Of a stretch of DNA of 64,000 nt, positions 1 to 9,093 are shown piece by piece (positions within the stretch are counted from its first letter, which is position 1; each line of letters opens with the position of its first letter). The stretch spans positions 1,798,001-1,862,000 of the forward strand of contig CATOTI010000002.1 of assembly GCA_951813295.1 (NCBI GenBank), given 5' to 3'. The notes beneath the pieces were generated by a model. It worked only from the letters and a program-made list of their open reading frames with translations. It was not told the DNA's origin and made no database searches. The translations under genes and the position numbers were made by a program. This DNA is from an uncultured Pseudomonadales bacterium (lineage in GTDB: Bacteria; Pseudomonadota; Gammaproteobacteria; Pseudomonadales; Azotimanducaceae).

Positions 1-1
1 C

Positions 2-1336
2 TCACGTACGGGTCCTCGATGCCGCGTCCTTGGCCAGCCGAATGCCGGTGAACTGCCAACGATCCTTCGGATAGAAGAAGTTCCGATACGTCGCCCGAAT
101 ATGATCGGCCGGCGTCGCACACGATCCGCCGCGCAGGACCTGCTGGCTCGCCATGAACTTACCGTTGTACTCGCCGAGCGCACCCTCGATCGGGCGATAA
201 CCGGGATACGGCGAGTAGGCGCTCTGCGTCCATTCCCAACAGTCTCCGAATAGCTGGTGAATGACCTCGTCCGACGAGTCGGACGCAGCGCACGTCGAAC
301 TCGGCCGCGGATGAAAACGCTGTGCATCGACGAAACCGTCGCGATCGACGCCACGACGACGCGACGCCACCGTTTCCCATTCGACCTCGGTCGGCAGGCG
401 CATTCCCGTCCATCGCGCGAAAGCATCCGCCTCGAAATAGCTGACGTGCGTCACGGGTGAATGCGGATCGAGCGCGGCTTCGCCGCCCGAGAGACGGTAC
501 TCCATCCACCCACCTGATCGATCTCTGCGCCAATACATGGGGGCTCCTATGTCGAATGTCTGGAGCCAACTCCACCCCTCCGAGAGCCACAGGAGCGGTT
601 CGCGATAGCCACCCTCGTCGATGAACTCGAGGTATTCGGCATTCGTGATCGGCCGGTTTGCGAGGTCGAAATCGTCGAGATAAACCCGGTGGCGCGGGCC
701 TTCGTTGTCGAACATGAACTCGTGGAAGTCGGTTCCGCCAGACTCGTCCCGACCCATCTCGACGAGTCCACCGACCTGTGAACGCATCTCGAGCGGTACA
801 TCAAGCGCCGCGGCATGAACCCCCGCGGGCACGTCCCGGTAAGCCGGTCGGAGCGGGTTCAGCCCGAGGTTCACCTTGAGGTCGGTGACGAGCAGCTCCT
901 GGTGCTGCTGCTCGTGATGAAGCCCCAGGACGACGCGCGAAACGACTTCGGCGCGACCGTTTCCCTCCCGATCGAGCAGTTCTTCGATGCCTTCGTCCAC
1001 GTGGCGCCGGTAGGCCATGACCTCATCAACCGTCGGCCGCGACAGCGTGCCGCGCAGCGGCCGGGGAAACTGTTCGCCCACGCCGTTGTAGTAAGAGTTG
1101 AACAGGTACGCGAATGCCTCGTCGAACGCCCGGTAGCCGTCGAGGTAGGGCGTGAGGAGGAAGGTCTCGAAGAACCACGTCGTGTGCGCGAGATGCCACT
1201 TGGGCGGACTCGCGTCTTCGATCGGCTGGACCCCGTAGTCTTCGATCGCGAGCGGCTCACAAAGATCTTCGGATCGAGCGCGGACACGTCGGAAATGATC
1301 AGCGAGCAAGCCCGCTTGCAACGCATTTTCGGCCAT
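2..1336 (-). CDS. egtB: Ergothioneine biosynthesis protein EgtB (iron-dependent sulfoxide synthase)
   Basis: EgtB joins cysteine or gamma-glutamylcysteine to trimethylhistidine (hercynine) with O2 on a mononuclear iron, the C-S bond step of ergothioneine synthesis. The 444-residue protein has an N-terminal DinB-like helical domain and a C-terminal formylglycine-enzyme-like domain. Candidate iron ligands are visible: His at about residue 51 (HLAHTTWF) and the HxxxHxE motif HEQQHQE at about 141-147. The frame is open back to 1405, but the start at 1336 is chosen because GGGGAG precedes it by five bases and it matches the family N-terminus. The stop lies at the window edge, so the gene is complete. 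It follows sco by 43 bases. The partner methyltransferase egtD is not in view and could lie beyond the left edge. Confidence 0.9.
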   Translation of the reverse strand: MAENALQAGLLADHFRRVRARSEDLCEPLAIEDYGVQPIEDASPPKWHLAHTTWFFETFLLTPYLDGYRAFDEAFAYLFNSYYNGVGEQFPRPLRGTLSRPTVDEVMAYRRHVDEGIEELLDREGNGRAEVVSRVVLGLHHEQQHQELLVTDLKVNLGLNPLRPAYRDVPAGVHAAALDVPLEMRSQVGGLVEMGRDESGGTDFHEFMFDNEGPRHRVYLDDFDLANRPITNAEYLEFIDEGGYREPLLWLSEGWSWLQTFDIGAPMYWRRDRSGGWMEYRLSGGEAALDPHSPVTHVSYFEADAFARWTGMRLPTEVEWETVASRRRGVDRDGFVDAQRFHPRPSSTCAASDSSDEVIHQLFGDCWEWTQSAYSPYPGYRPIEGALGEYNGKFMASQQVLRGGSCATPADHIRATYRNFFYPKDRWQFTGIRLAKDAASRTRT

Positions 1337-1379
1337 GGACTCCCCGGGCGAATCAGAACTCCAGGGAAGAAGCCGCCGT

Positions 1380-1967
1380 TCAGACACCTTCGGCCAAAGA
1401 GCCAAGAATGATGCTTAGTTTAGCGGGTTCGAACGGCGGGCGTATAAACCCGTGGAAAGCGCCGGTCGGATCGACCACGGCGAGGTGGCCGGAATGATCG
1501 ACGAGATAGCCTTCTGTCACGTCGACACCGCGCGCGAAGCTCGCACCAAGAGACAGCGCAAACGCCTCGAGCGCGCCCTGATCGCCCGTGACGCCGACAA
1601 AATCGCGACGGAAGTGACCAAGATAAGTCGTCAAGGCCGCTTCGGTATCGCGCACCGGATCGACGGTCACGAACACCATCTGGAAATCGTCGACGCCGCG
1701 TACCTGATTCAGGAGGGACAAGGTGACCGGACAGATGTCCGGGCAGCTTGTGTAGCCGAAGAAAAAGATGCTCCAGCGACCATCGAGCGCATCGTTCGTG
1801 AAGGTGCCGCCTTCGTGGTTCGTCAGGCTGAACGCCGGCACCGCCTGCGGCTCGGGAATCGCGCGATAGCCATACGCCGTCGGATCATCGGGTAGATACA
1901 GCCTGTAGCCGATGATGATCACCACGCAGACGCCGAGACCGACCAGCACGCCATGAACTCTACCCAT
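1380..1967 (-). CDS. SCO1/SenC family copper chaperone for cytochrome oxidase
   Basis: SCO proteins are membrane-anchored thioredoxin-fold proteins that deliver copper to, or reduce the cysteines of, the CuA site in cytochrome c oxidase subunit II. The 195-residue protein has one N-terminal membrane segment (about residues 5-22), which places the domain in the periplasm. The copper ligands are the CxxxC motif CPDIC (Cys75, Cys79) and a distal histidine in VDHSGH (about residue 158). It starts 10 bases after ctaA ends and belongs to the surf1-ctaA-sco series, which supports an oxidase-assembly role. The oxidase structural genes are not in this window. Confidence 0.9.
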   Translation of the reverse strand: MGRVHGVLVGLGVCVVIIIGYRLYLPDDPTAYGYRAIPEPQAVPAFSLTNHEGGTFTNDALDGRWSIFFFGYTSCPDICPVTLSLLNQVRGVDDFQMVFVTVDPVRDTEAALTTYLGHFRRDFVGVTGDQGALEAFALSLGASFARGVDVTEGYLVDHSGHLAVVDPTGAFHGFIRPPFEPAKLSIILGSLAEGV

Positions 1968-1977
1968 CGATACGCCC

Positions 1978-2973
1978 CTAGCCCGCCATACTCGGCCGCC
2001 CGGCGCGCGCGGCGACGTTGACCGACAGCACCGCTAGCATCAACGCCGCGCCAACGGCGTTGTGCAAGACCGCGACGGCGAGTGGTAGTGACAAGAGCAC
2101 GTTGGCGATGCCGAGCCCCACCTGAATGATGAGCGCGGCGCCGAGCGGAGTCGCGAGCGGACTGCCGCGCAATCGATGCGACAAAAACCCGACGACGATG
2201 AACACGACCAACGCGCCCAATCGATGGCCGATCTGAATCGCGACGCGCGCGTCGCTCGAGAGCTGCCCGCCGAGGTAATTCGGCCCTACGTCCTGCGTCA
2301 AGTCGAAGCCTCTCGCGAAATCAGTTTCCGGTAGCCACTCGCCGTGACATGTCGGGAAGTCGGGGCATGCGAGGGCCGCGTAGTTCGAGGTCACCCAACC
2401 GCCAAGCGCGATCTGAATCACGACGACGACGAGCGCCCAGAGGGCCAGGCGCGAGACGCCCGCCTCGGGGCCAGCCCGCCCGTCGAACGGACGTTTGAGG
2501 GCGAGCGCGTACATCCAAAGGAGCGCCAGCGTCGAAAAACCGCCCAAAAGATGCGCCGTCACCACCTGCGGCCAGAGTTTGAGCGTCACGGTCCACGCCC
2601 CAAACGCGCCCTGCAGGATGACGAGTAGCGTCAACGCAATGGGATAGCCGAGCGGCAACCGCGCTCGAACCGCGAGGCCGAGGATCACGAGGATGACCGC
2701 GCCGAGCCCCGTCGCGAAGTAGCGGTGGATCATCTCCGGCCAGGCTTTGTCCACCTCGACCGGCGCGTCGGGAAAGAGCGAGTTGGCCGTCGCGATCTCG
2801 GCTTCGGTCTCCGGCACGCCGACAAGGCCATAGCACCCCGGCCAGTCAGGGCATCCGAGCCCCGCGTCGACGAGCCGCGTGTACGCCCCGAGCACGACGA
2901 CCGTCGCCGTCATGACGATCGCCACCACTACGATTCGAAAAACGCGCTCGTCGCCTCGACCCGCGATCGTCAT
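1978..2973 (-). CDS. ctaA: Heme A synthase (COX15/CtaA family)
   Basis: This integral membrane monooxygenase converts heme O to heme A for aa3-type oxidases. About 331 residues with eight predicted membrane spans. The first extracytoplasmic loop carries the GLGCPDWPGCYG cysteine pair, and a second loop carries CPDFPTCHG, as in proteobacterial CtaA. The frame is open from a GTG at 3021 with ATGs at 3009, 2991 and 2973; 2973 is preferred because GGAAAGAG lies eight bases upstream. It sits between surf1 and sco. Heme O synthase (ctaB/cyoE), often placed between ctaA and sco, is absent here and must be elsewhere if heme A is made. Confidence 0.92.
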   Translation of the reverse strand: MTIAGRGDERVFRIVVVAIVMTATVVVLGAYTRLVDAGLGCPDWPGCYGLVGVPETEAEIATANSLFPDAPVEVDKAWPEMIHRYFATGLGAVILVILGLAVRARLPLGYPIALTLLVILQGAFGAWTVTLKLWPQVVTAHLLGGFSTLALLWMYALALKRPFDGRAGPEAGVSRLALWALVVVVIQIALGGWVTSNYAALACPDFPTCHGEWLPETDFARGFDLTQDVGPNYLGGQLSSDARVAIQIGHRLGALVVFIVVGFLSHRLRGSPLATPLGAALIIQVGLGIANVLLSLPLAVAVLHNAVGAALMLAVLSVNVAARAGRPSMAG

Positions 2974-3037
2974 CGATTCGACTCTTTCCATCCTTGATGC
3001 GTCATCCATTTTAGGACACACGTTCGGACACGCCGGC

Positions 3038-3727
3038 TCAAGTGCGCGTTCGCGATTGCCGCCGCCCGATCAGGACGTAGCCGACAACGATCGCGACACC
3101 GAACGTGAGCCACTGGACCATATAGCTCCAGTGCGTGCCCGCCGACAGATCGTAGTAATGCGAGGGAGGCGCCAACACGCCGGGTGCTTGCTTGTCGAGG
3201 CGGACCTCTCGTGCGCTGGTCCTGGCCGTTTGCGCCATGCGTTCGACGTCGACGACACCAATTCGTTTTGGCCAACCTTCCGCCCATTCTTTCTGACGTT
3301 GCACCGGCGCAACCTCAGCGGTGGGCCAAACGACCCCCGTGAGTTCGACCTCGCCCGCCGGCGGATCCACCGCCGGCAAACCATCGCGCGATGGCGACGG
3401 CGCCCAACCCCGATTGACGATGAACGATCCCGCAGACGTCTCGAATCGTGTGTAAACGTCATAGCCCGGCCTGCCGGAACGAATCGAACGGGAGAAAAAG
3501 CTCCTCTCCCGATCATAGCGACCGACCGCCGCCGCTCGACTGAAATCGAACGTGTCGACATCGACTCGGATTTCCTGCGGCGACAGCGCAAGCATTTCAT
3601 CGCGCGCATCGGCCAGCGCCGACTTTTCCACCCCACGCGAATACTGCCAATAGGCGAGCGCCAGGACGGTCACGAGTGCAAACCCCGCCTGCGCGGTGAG
3701 CGCGAACCCGGGACGGAAGTTCTTCAT
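3038..3727 (-). CDS. SURF1 family cytochrome oxidase assembly protein
   Basis: SURF1 proteins assist insertion of heme A into cytochrome oxidase subunit I. The 229-residue protein has the usual two membrane spans, one near the N-terminus (about residues 8-26) and one near the C-terminus (QWLTFGVAIVVGYVLI), flanking a periplasmic domain with the family signatures FIVNRGW and HWSYMVQW. The frame continues upstream to 3862, but the ATG at 3727 overlaps the aroE stop as ATGA and begins at the conserved N-terminal part of the family, so the longer frame is a shadow of aroE. Translational coupling to aroE is likely. Confidence 0.9.
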   Translation of the reverse strand: MKNFRPGFALTAQAGFALVTVLALAYWQYSRGVEKSALADARDEMLALSPQEIRVDVDTFDFSRAAAVGRYDRERSFFSRSIRSGRPGYDVYTRFETSAGSFIVNRGWAPSPSRDGLPAVDPPAGEVELTGVVWPTAEVAPVQRQKEWAEGWPKRIGVVDVERMAQTARTSAREVRLDKQAPGVLAPPSHYYDLSAGTHWSYMVQWLTFGVAIVVGYVLIGRRQSRTRT

Positions 3728-4581
3728 ACCGCGCGCAACGCCTTCAGGACGTCGGTCGTCACCGGGCGAACGCCACGCCAGATCGAGAATGATTCGGCCG
3801 CCTGCTCGACGAGCATCCCGAGCCCATCGGCGGTCGAATGTGCATCGTGCGCCGCCGCCCACGCCGCAAACGGCGTCTGCCCATCACGGCGATAAAACAT
3901 GTCATAGCAGCGGGCGTCGCGCACCACCGCTGGTGCCAGCAACGACCCTTCGCCGTCGACCCCGGCCGACGTTCCGTTGATGACGATATCCCAGCCGTCG
4001 CCGGGATCTTCGAGTACCGCGGCACGTATGCCGAAAAGCTCGGCCAGTTCATCGGCCCGCGCCCGCGTTCGATTCGCGACGACCAACTCGGCGGGGTTCG
4101 CGGCAAGCAATGGCCCCAGCACGCCGCGTACGGCCCCACCGGCGCCGACGAGCAGGATGCGTCGATCACGCACCGTCCAGCCGAGATTGACGGTCATGTC
4201 ACGCAACAAGCCCGCGCCGTCCGTGTTCGTACAACAACGGATCCCCTCATCGAGGTAGAGCGTGTTGGCCGCGCCCGCCTGAACCGCCGCCGCGGCCCGT
4301 TTCTCGCCCCATGCGAACGCGTCGAGTTTGAACGGCAGGGTGACATTCATTCCCGAGCCACCCGCCGCGAAGAATTCATCGACATCCTCGACGAAGGACC
4401 CGCCGAGAATCTTCGAGTACGTCACCGCTTCGCCGGTCGCCGCGGCGAACTGCCGATGGATTTCGGGCGACAGGCTGTGCTCGATCGGGTTGCCGATGAC
4501 GGCATAGCGGTCGACGACGGAATCGCCTCGTTGGTCTTGGGGCGTCCGCCCCTCGTTCGGATCCGGGTTCGCTTGCGTCAT
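3724..4581 (-). CDS. aroE: Shikimate dehydrogenase (NADP+)
   Basis: AroE reduces 3-dehydroshikimate to shikimate in aromatic amino acid synthesis. At 285 residues it is slightly longer than the E. coli enzyme because of a hydrophilic N-terminal leader of about 23 residues before DRYAVIGNPIEHSLSP, the shikimate-binding start of the family. Other motifs are NVTLPFK (catalytic lysine), the NADP-binding loop GAGGAVRGV and VANRT. A downstream in-frame GTG just before DRYAVIG is an alternative start. It lies three bases after tsaC, and its stop overlaps the surf1 start. tsaC-aroE linkage is common in Gammaproteobacteria. Confidence 0.95.
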   Translation of the reverse strand: MTQANPDPNEGRTPQDQRGDSVVDRYAVIGNPIEHSLSPEIHRQFAAATGEAVTYSKILGGSFVEDVDEFFAAGGSGMNVTLPFKLDAFAWGEKRAAAAVQAGAANTLYLDEGIRCCTNTDGAGLLRDMTVNLGWTVRDRRILLVGAGGAVRGVLGPLLAANPAELVVANRTRARADELAELFGIRAAVLEDPGDGWDIVINGTSAGVDGEGSLLAPAVVRDARCYDMFYRRDGQTPFAAWAAAHDAHSTADGLGMLVEQAAESFSIWRGVRPVTTDVLKALRAV

Positions 4582-4584
4582 TTT

Positions 4585-5139
4585 CTACCGGAGCGTGGTG
4601 CCGCTCGTTGCATCGATGATTTTGCTCGCGGAGCCGAGACCCGCGGTCTGCCCGGGCACCACCAGATCGACGTGATCGCCGACTGCAGCCGTCGCTTCGT
4701 CGAAGCTGAGCGCGGAAGGCTCGCCGCTCAGATTCGCTGACGTCGAGATGAGAAGGCCGCCACTCGCCGCCGCAATCATTCGAGCCTGTTCATGGCCCGG
4801 TACTCGAATCGCGACGGTCGTGTGTTCCCCCGTGACGTGACGGCCGAAACGCTGATTCGCCACGAGCCACGTGGTCGGTCCTGGCCAGCTCGCGACAACC
4901 GCCGCGCGGCGATCACTCTCGAGTACTTCGAGTTCCATTTCGAACCGCCCGGCATCGGATCCTGCAACGATCAAACCCTGGGCGACGTCCCTATCCTTGA
5001 TCGCGAGCAAGCGTTCGATCGCTTGTGTATTGAAAGGATCACACGCGAGGCCCCAGACGCCTTCCGTCGCGTGCGCGATCACGCCACCGTCGCGAACGAG
5101 CGACGCCGCGTGTTCGATCAGATGCTTCGCTTCGGACAA
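4585..5139 (-). CDS. tsaC: L-threonylcarbamoyladenylate synthase (YrdC family)
   Basis: TsaC makes threonylcarbamoyl-AMP from threonine, bicarbonate and ATP, the first step of the t6A37 modification in tRNAs that read ANN codons. The 184 residues span a single YrdC domain without the extra Sua5 domain. Recognisable segments are TEGVWGLACDP, KDRDVAQGLIV, WPGPTTWL, AIRVPGH and the late STSANLSGEPS. Length and composition match the gammaproteobacterial TsaC branch. It begins two bases after dprA and is followed within four bases by aroE, so the three genes are almost certainly co-transcribed. Confidence 0.94.
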   Translation of the reverse strand: MSEAKHLIEHAASLVRDGGVIAHATEGVWGLACDPFNTQAIERLLAIKDRDVAQGLIVAGSDAGRFEMELEVLESDRRAAVVASWPGPTTWLVANQRFGRHVTGEHTTVAIRVPGHEQARMIAAASGGLLISTSANLSGEPSALSFDEATAAVGDHVDLVVPGQTAGLGSASKIIDATSGTTLR

Positions 5140-5141
5140 TG

Positions 5142-6140
5142 CTAGGGGCCACGAAAAGGGCGCCGAATATACCCGGCCCCCGACGGCGCAACAAACCCGT
5201 CGAGCTCGAGAAGTGTGACCGCCACAAGGACCTGCTCCGTATCGAGAGATGTTGCACGAGCGATCGAGTCGACGGATGTCTCCGACGTCGAGATCTCGCC
5301 GAGAACGCGGCGCGAAACATCATCGAGCGCGGCGCTATCAAGCGTTGCCGGTTCACCCACGGGCACCAACGATTCGTGCTCGATGACGAACTCGAGCTCG
5401 AGCGCCGCCTCGATGTCTTCGAGGCACTCGATCAGGGCAGCGCCTTCCCGCAACAGACGATGCGAGCCGGCCTGACGCGGATCGTTCGCACGTCCCGGGA
5501 CCGCCATCACTTCACGACCCTGCTCCAGTGCCATGCGCGCCGTGATGAGTGAACCGCTCGACGCCGCCGCCTCGACGATCACGACCCCGAGCGACAGACC
5601 GCTGATCAGCCGATTCCGCTCCGGAAACTGGTGTTTCCGAGAAGGCGCATCGTCGGGGTATTCGGAAAGCAACAACCCACCACTCGACACGATCGTATCG
5701 GCGAGGCCCCGGTGCGCGGCCGGGTAGATCCGCCGCAGCCCGCCCCCGAGAACCGCGATCGTCCGTCCGCCGCCAGCCAGAGCGCCCCGGTGCGCCGCGG
5801 CGTCGATGCCATAGGCGAGGCCGCTCACCGTCACGACACCGACGATGGCCAACTGCCGCGCCAGCTCGAACGCAAAGTCGCGAGCATAGTCTGAACACCG
5901 GCGCGCGCCGACGATGGCAATCATCGGCGCTTCGAACGCCGCGACCGAACCGCGGGCGCGCAGCGTTTTCGGCGGATCCGGAATCGAGCGGAGCGCCAGC
6001 GGCAACCGCGACGCGCGCAAGCTTCTCGTTTCGTCACTCACCGACTCTGCGCTCGCCTGGTTTCGATCCGTCGATTCTCGAGCTCGACGATCCTTCGCGT
6101 CAGGCGTCGACCACCCGATCGATCGTGCGTCAGGTCGCAA
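5142..6140 (-). CDS. dprA: DNA processing protein DprA (short N-terminus)
   Basis: DprA binds single-stranded DNA and loads RecA during natural transformation. The Rossmann-like core is intact: [37 protein letters not shown] and [19 protein letters not shown]-terminal winged-helix segment (about 260-325) follows. Anything upstream of [13 protein letters not shown] is only about 46 residues of low-complexity sequence, so the N-terminal SAM-like domain found in many DprA proteins is missing. The only start I can find is TTG at 6140, because an in-frame stop lies just upstream at 6153-6155. It is divergent from def and heads the dprA-tsaC-aroE series. Confidence 0.88.
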   Translation of the reverse strand: MRPDARSIGWSTPDAKDRRARESTDRNQASAESVSDETRSLRASRLPLALRSIPDPPKTLRARGSVAAFEAPMIAIVGARRCSDYARDFAFELARQLAIVGVVTVSGLAYGIDAAAHRGALAGGGRTIAVLGGGLRRIYPAAHRGLADTIVSSGGLLLSEYPDDAPSRKHQFPERNRLISGLSLGVVIVEAAASSGSLITARMALEQGREVMAVPGRANDPRQAGSHRLLREGAALIECLEDIEAALELEFVIEHESLVPVGEPATLDSAALDDVSRRVLGEISTSETSVDSIARATSLDTEQVLVAVTLLELDGFVAPSGAGYIRRPFRGP

Positions 6141-6222
6141 AAACGCCTTCCATCACCTCGGCGCCCGCCCGAGTCGACTCTTGTATGATCGCGCTCCCCC
6201 GAACGCGGTTTACGCACGATCT

Positions 6223-6717
6223 ATGGCCTTGTTGCCGATTCTGAAATTCCCCGATCCACGCCTCAGGACAAAGGCGAAACCGGTAGCGAAGGTGACACCC
6301 GCGATCAGCGGCCTCGTCGACGACATGATCGAGACGATGTACGACGCCCCCGGTATCGGGCTTGCCGCGAGCCAGGTCGACGTCCATCAGCGCATCATCG
6401 TGATCGACATCTCCGAGGCGAAGGACGAACCGCTCACGCTCATCAATCCAGAACTGTCCGATTTCGAAGGATTGCAGGAGCAAGAGGAGGGTTGCCTCTC
6501 GGTGCCAGGCTTCTTCGAGGAGGTCGAACGTGCCGAGAAAATCCACCTCAAAGCGCTCGACCAGTACGGCAAGCCGTACGAACTCGACGCGGAGGGCCTG
6601 CTCGCCGTCTGCATCCAACACGAATGCGACCACCTCGAAGGCAAACTCTTCGTCGACTACCTGTCGAATCTGAAACGACAGCGCATTCGCAAGAAGCTCG
6701 CGAAGCAGTCGCGGTAG
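6223..6717 (+). CDS. def: Peptide deformylase
   Basis: Def removes the N-formyl group from nascent proteins using a metal bound by Cys and two His. All three motifs are intact: GIGLAASQV at about 45-52, EGCLS at about 89-93 (Cys91) and HECDH at about 133-137. The 164-residue length fits the family (E. coli 169). The frame is open further upstream to 5914, but the conserved N-terminus [12 protein letters not shown] follows the ATG at 6223, so the upstream part is a shadow of dprA. fmt follows after 11 bases, pairing formylation with deformylation. Confidence 0.96.
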   Translation: MALLPILKFPDPRLRTKAKPVAKVTPAISGLVDDMIETMYDAPGIGLAASQVDVHQRIIVIDISEAKDEPLTLINPELSDFEGLQEQEEGCLSVPGFFEEVERAEKIHLKALDQYGKPYELDAEGLLAVCIQHECDHLEGKLFVDYLSNLKRQRIRKKLAKQSR

Positions 6718-6728
6718 ATCGACACGCC

Positions 6729-7658
6729 ATGCAACTGGGCTTCCTCGGCACACCAGATTTCGCCGCCGTCGTACTCGACGCTCTGATTGCGTCGCCGCAT
6801 GACGTCCAACTCGTTTTTACCCAACCCGATCGGGGTGCAGGGCGCGGTCGGCGCGTCAGGCCGAGTCCGGTGCGCCGCCTCGCCGAATCATCGGGCATTC
6901 CCGTACTGACACCGACGCGCCTTCGCGGGGAGGTCGACAAGGTTCGCGACCTGGATCTCATGGTCGTCGCGGCCTACGGTCTGATCCTGCCGAAAACCTT
7001 TCTCGAAGCCCCGCGCTTCGGCACCGTCAACGTGCACGCATCACTCCTGCCGCGATGGCGCGGCGCGGCACCCGTCGAGCATGCGCTGATCGAAGGTGAT
7101 ACGAAGACCGGCGTCTCGATCATGCAGGTCGAACCGAGCCTCGATGCAGGTCCCGTGTTCATGAGGAGATCGATCCCGATCGCCGTCGACGGCACGGGGA
7201 TCACGATTACGGCGCGGCTCGCCGAGCTAGGCGCCGCCGCGCTCCTCGAGGTACTCGCCGATTTCGCCGATCGCACGCCCCAGCCACAAGACGAATCCTG
7301 CGCGACCTACGCGCCGAAGCTCGACAACGCCATGGCCATGATCGACTGGCGCAAGGGCGCGGTTGAACTCGAACGCCTGGTACGCGCGCTCACGGGGCGG
7401 CAAACCGCGTACACGACGGCGGACGACCTGCGCCTCAAGATCCTCTCTGCCAGCGTCGAGCACGGTCAGGCCGATCAACCAGCCGGCACGCTCATCAAAG
7501 ATAGCGGCGCTTTTCGCATCGCGACGGGATCGGGCTACCTCGTGCCGGAAATCGTTCAGCTCAATCGAGGTAAAGGCACCGCGCAGCCGTTCAAGAACCT
7601 GATCAATGGTTATTCGAGCATGCTCTACGACGGACTCGTATTCGATGCCCCGGGATAA
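6729..7658 (+). CDS. fmt: Methionyl-tRNA formyltransferase
   Basis: Fmt transfers a formyl group from 10-formyltetrahydrofolate to initiator Met-tRNA. The 309-residue protein begins with LGFLGTPDFAA and carries the catalytic and folate-site segment HASLLPRWRGAAPV and the SLDAGPV region, followed by the C-terminal tRNA-binding barrel (about 205-309). The true start is the ATG at 6729, although the frame is open from 6492. The last 14 bases overlap the start of rsmB. The order def-fmt-rsmB-trkA is a classic gammaproteobacterial operon. Confidence 0.96.
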   Translation: MQLGFLGTPDFAAVVLDALIASPHDVQLVFTQPDRGAGRGRRVRPSPVRRLAESSGIPVLTPTRLRGEVDKVRDLDLMVVAAYGLILPKTFLEAPRFGTVNVHASLLPRWRGAAPVEHALIEGDTKTGVSIMQVEPSLDAGPVFMRRSIPIAVDGTGITITARLAELGAAALLEVLADFADRTPQPQDESCATYAPKLDNAMAMIDWRKGAVELERLVRALTGRQTAYTTADDLRLKILSASVEHGQADQPAGTLIKDSGAFRIATGSGYLVPEIVQLNRGKGTAQPFKNLINGYSSMLYDGLVFDAPG

Positions 7659-9093
7659 CTCGTCCGGTCCGCCGAGACGCCCCGGTCAGCGCGGCAAGAA
7701 GCCGGGCGGCAAACGGTTCGGGGCGACACGCGCCGGCGCCAAGCGCGGGCGCCGACCGCCCGGCGACGATCGCGGGCCTCGCGACCGAGACAAACGTGCC
7801 CCACCGCGCCGGGGCGAGAAGAAGGCGTGGCTTCCGGATTTTCCGGCGACGATGCCGACCCGCGAGGTGGCCGTGCGAGCGGTGCTCGCCGTGCTCGAGG
7901 GACGCTCGCTCGACCAGGTGGTCCGGCCGCTGCGCCAACGACCCGACCGGGCGCGGCTCTTCGCCATGATCTACGGCACCGTCCGGGAATACTTCGTCCT
8001 GAAGAAGATCGTCGAACGCGTCGCCGATCGCTCGATTCCGGACCTGGAAATAACCGCTACGCTGGTAGTGAGTGCTTACCAACTACTCCATATGCGTCAA
8101 GCACCGCATGCCATCGTGGACGCCGCCGTCGACATCGCCCGTCACCTCGGCAAAGCTTCCGCCAGCGGGTTCGTCAACGCGGTCCTACGGCGCGTCGAGC
8201 CCATTGATGCCCGGCCCGAGGATCACTATCCCGGCTGGCTGACGAAGCGCCTCACCAAGCACTTCGCGGGCGAGACGGCCTCCATTCTCGACGTCTCGCA
8301 ATCGCGCGCACCGCTCGTACTGCGCGTCAACACCACGAAGATCACACCCGCCGATTACCGGGCGATGCTCGATGAGCAATCGATCGGCCACGCGACTAGC
8401 CTGCTCGACGAGACGATCATTCTCGAATCACCGCAGCCTGCGGAAGACCTTCCGGGCTACACCGATGGTGCCTTTGCGGTACAGGACGCCGCCGCGCAAC
8501 TGGTCGTCGAGGTCGTCGCGGCCAAACCGGGCGAGCGTATCCTCGATATGTGTGCCGCACCCGGCGGGAAGACGTTCCACCTCGCCGAGCGCCTCGGCGA
8601 TGCCCGCTCGATCGTCTCGGTCGACAAGGACAAGCCACAGCTCGACTTTGCTCGCCGTGAGGCGAACCGGTTGGGTCACGACGCTACCTTCGTCGAAGCC
8701 GATGCGATGAGCCTCGACTGGTGGGACCAAGAACCCTTCGATCGAATACTCGTCGATGCCCCCTGCAGCGGCACCGGCACCCTCCGTCGCCATCCAGACA
8801 TCAAGCTCAACCGGCGGCCGAGCGATATCGAAACGTTCGCCGAACGTCAGTACGAGCTGTTGCGCTCCGTGTGGCGGACGCTGCGCCCCGGCGGTACGCT
8901 CATCTACACCACCTGTTCGATCCTGCCCGAGGAAAACGACGACGTGGTATCGCGATTTCTCGAAACCGAAGCTCATGCGATCAGCGTACCGATCCTGGCA
9001 CGTTGGGGCCGGGCGTCGGCCCACGGGCGCTTGCATCTACCGGTGCGCGACGGCGGCGACGGCTTCTACTACGCACGAATCGGCAAGCGATGA
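7645..9093 (+). CDS. rsmB: 16S rRNA (cytosine-967 C5)-methyltransferase RsmB
   Basis: RsmB methylates C967 of 16S rRNA with SAM. Order of parts: an N-terminal tail of about 60 residues very rich in Arg, Lys, Gly and Pro, then a NusB-like RNA-binding domain (about 65-190), then the methyltransferase domain with the SAM loop MCAAPGGKT (near 302), DAPCSGTG (near 371) and YTTCS (near 421), the last two carrying the catalytic cysteines. The 482-residue length exceeds E. coli RsmB (429) mostly through the basic tail. The start at 7645 overlaps fmt by 14 bases; an in-frame upstream GTG/ATG lies deeper in fmt and is less likely. Confidence 0.93.
   Translation: MPRDNSSGPPRRPGQRGKKPGGKRFGATRAGAKRGRRPPGDDRGPRDRDKRAPPRRGEKKAWLPDFPATMPTREVAVRAVLAVLEGRSLDQVVRPLRQRPDRARLFAMIYGTVREYFVLKKIVERVADRSIPDLEITATLVVSAYQLLHMRQAPHAIVDAAVDIARHLGKASASGFVNAVLRRVEPIDARPEDHYPGWLTKRLTKHFAGETASILDVSQSRAPLVLRVNTTKITPADYRAMLDEQSIGHATSLLDETIILESPQPAEDLPGYTDGAFAVQDAAAQLVVEVVAAKPGERILDMCAAPGGKTFHLAERLGDARSIVSVDKDKPQLDFARREANRLGHDATFVEADAMSLDWWDQEPFDRILVDAPCSGTGTLRRHPDIKLNRRPSDIETFAERQYELLRSVWRTLRPGGTLIYTTCSILPEENDDVVSRFLETEAHAISVPILARWGRASAHGRLHLPVRDGGDGFYYARIGKR

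Noticed and set aside
8067..8078. SlmA-binding-site-like word (GTGAGTGCTTAC) in rsmB
   Set aside because: Two mismatches to the E. coli 12-mer; a few such matches are expected by chance in 64 kb.
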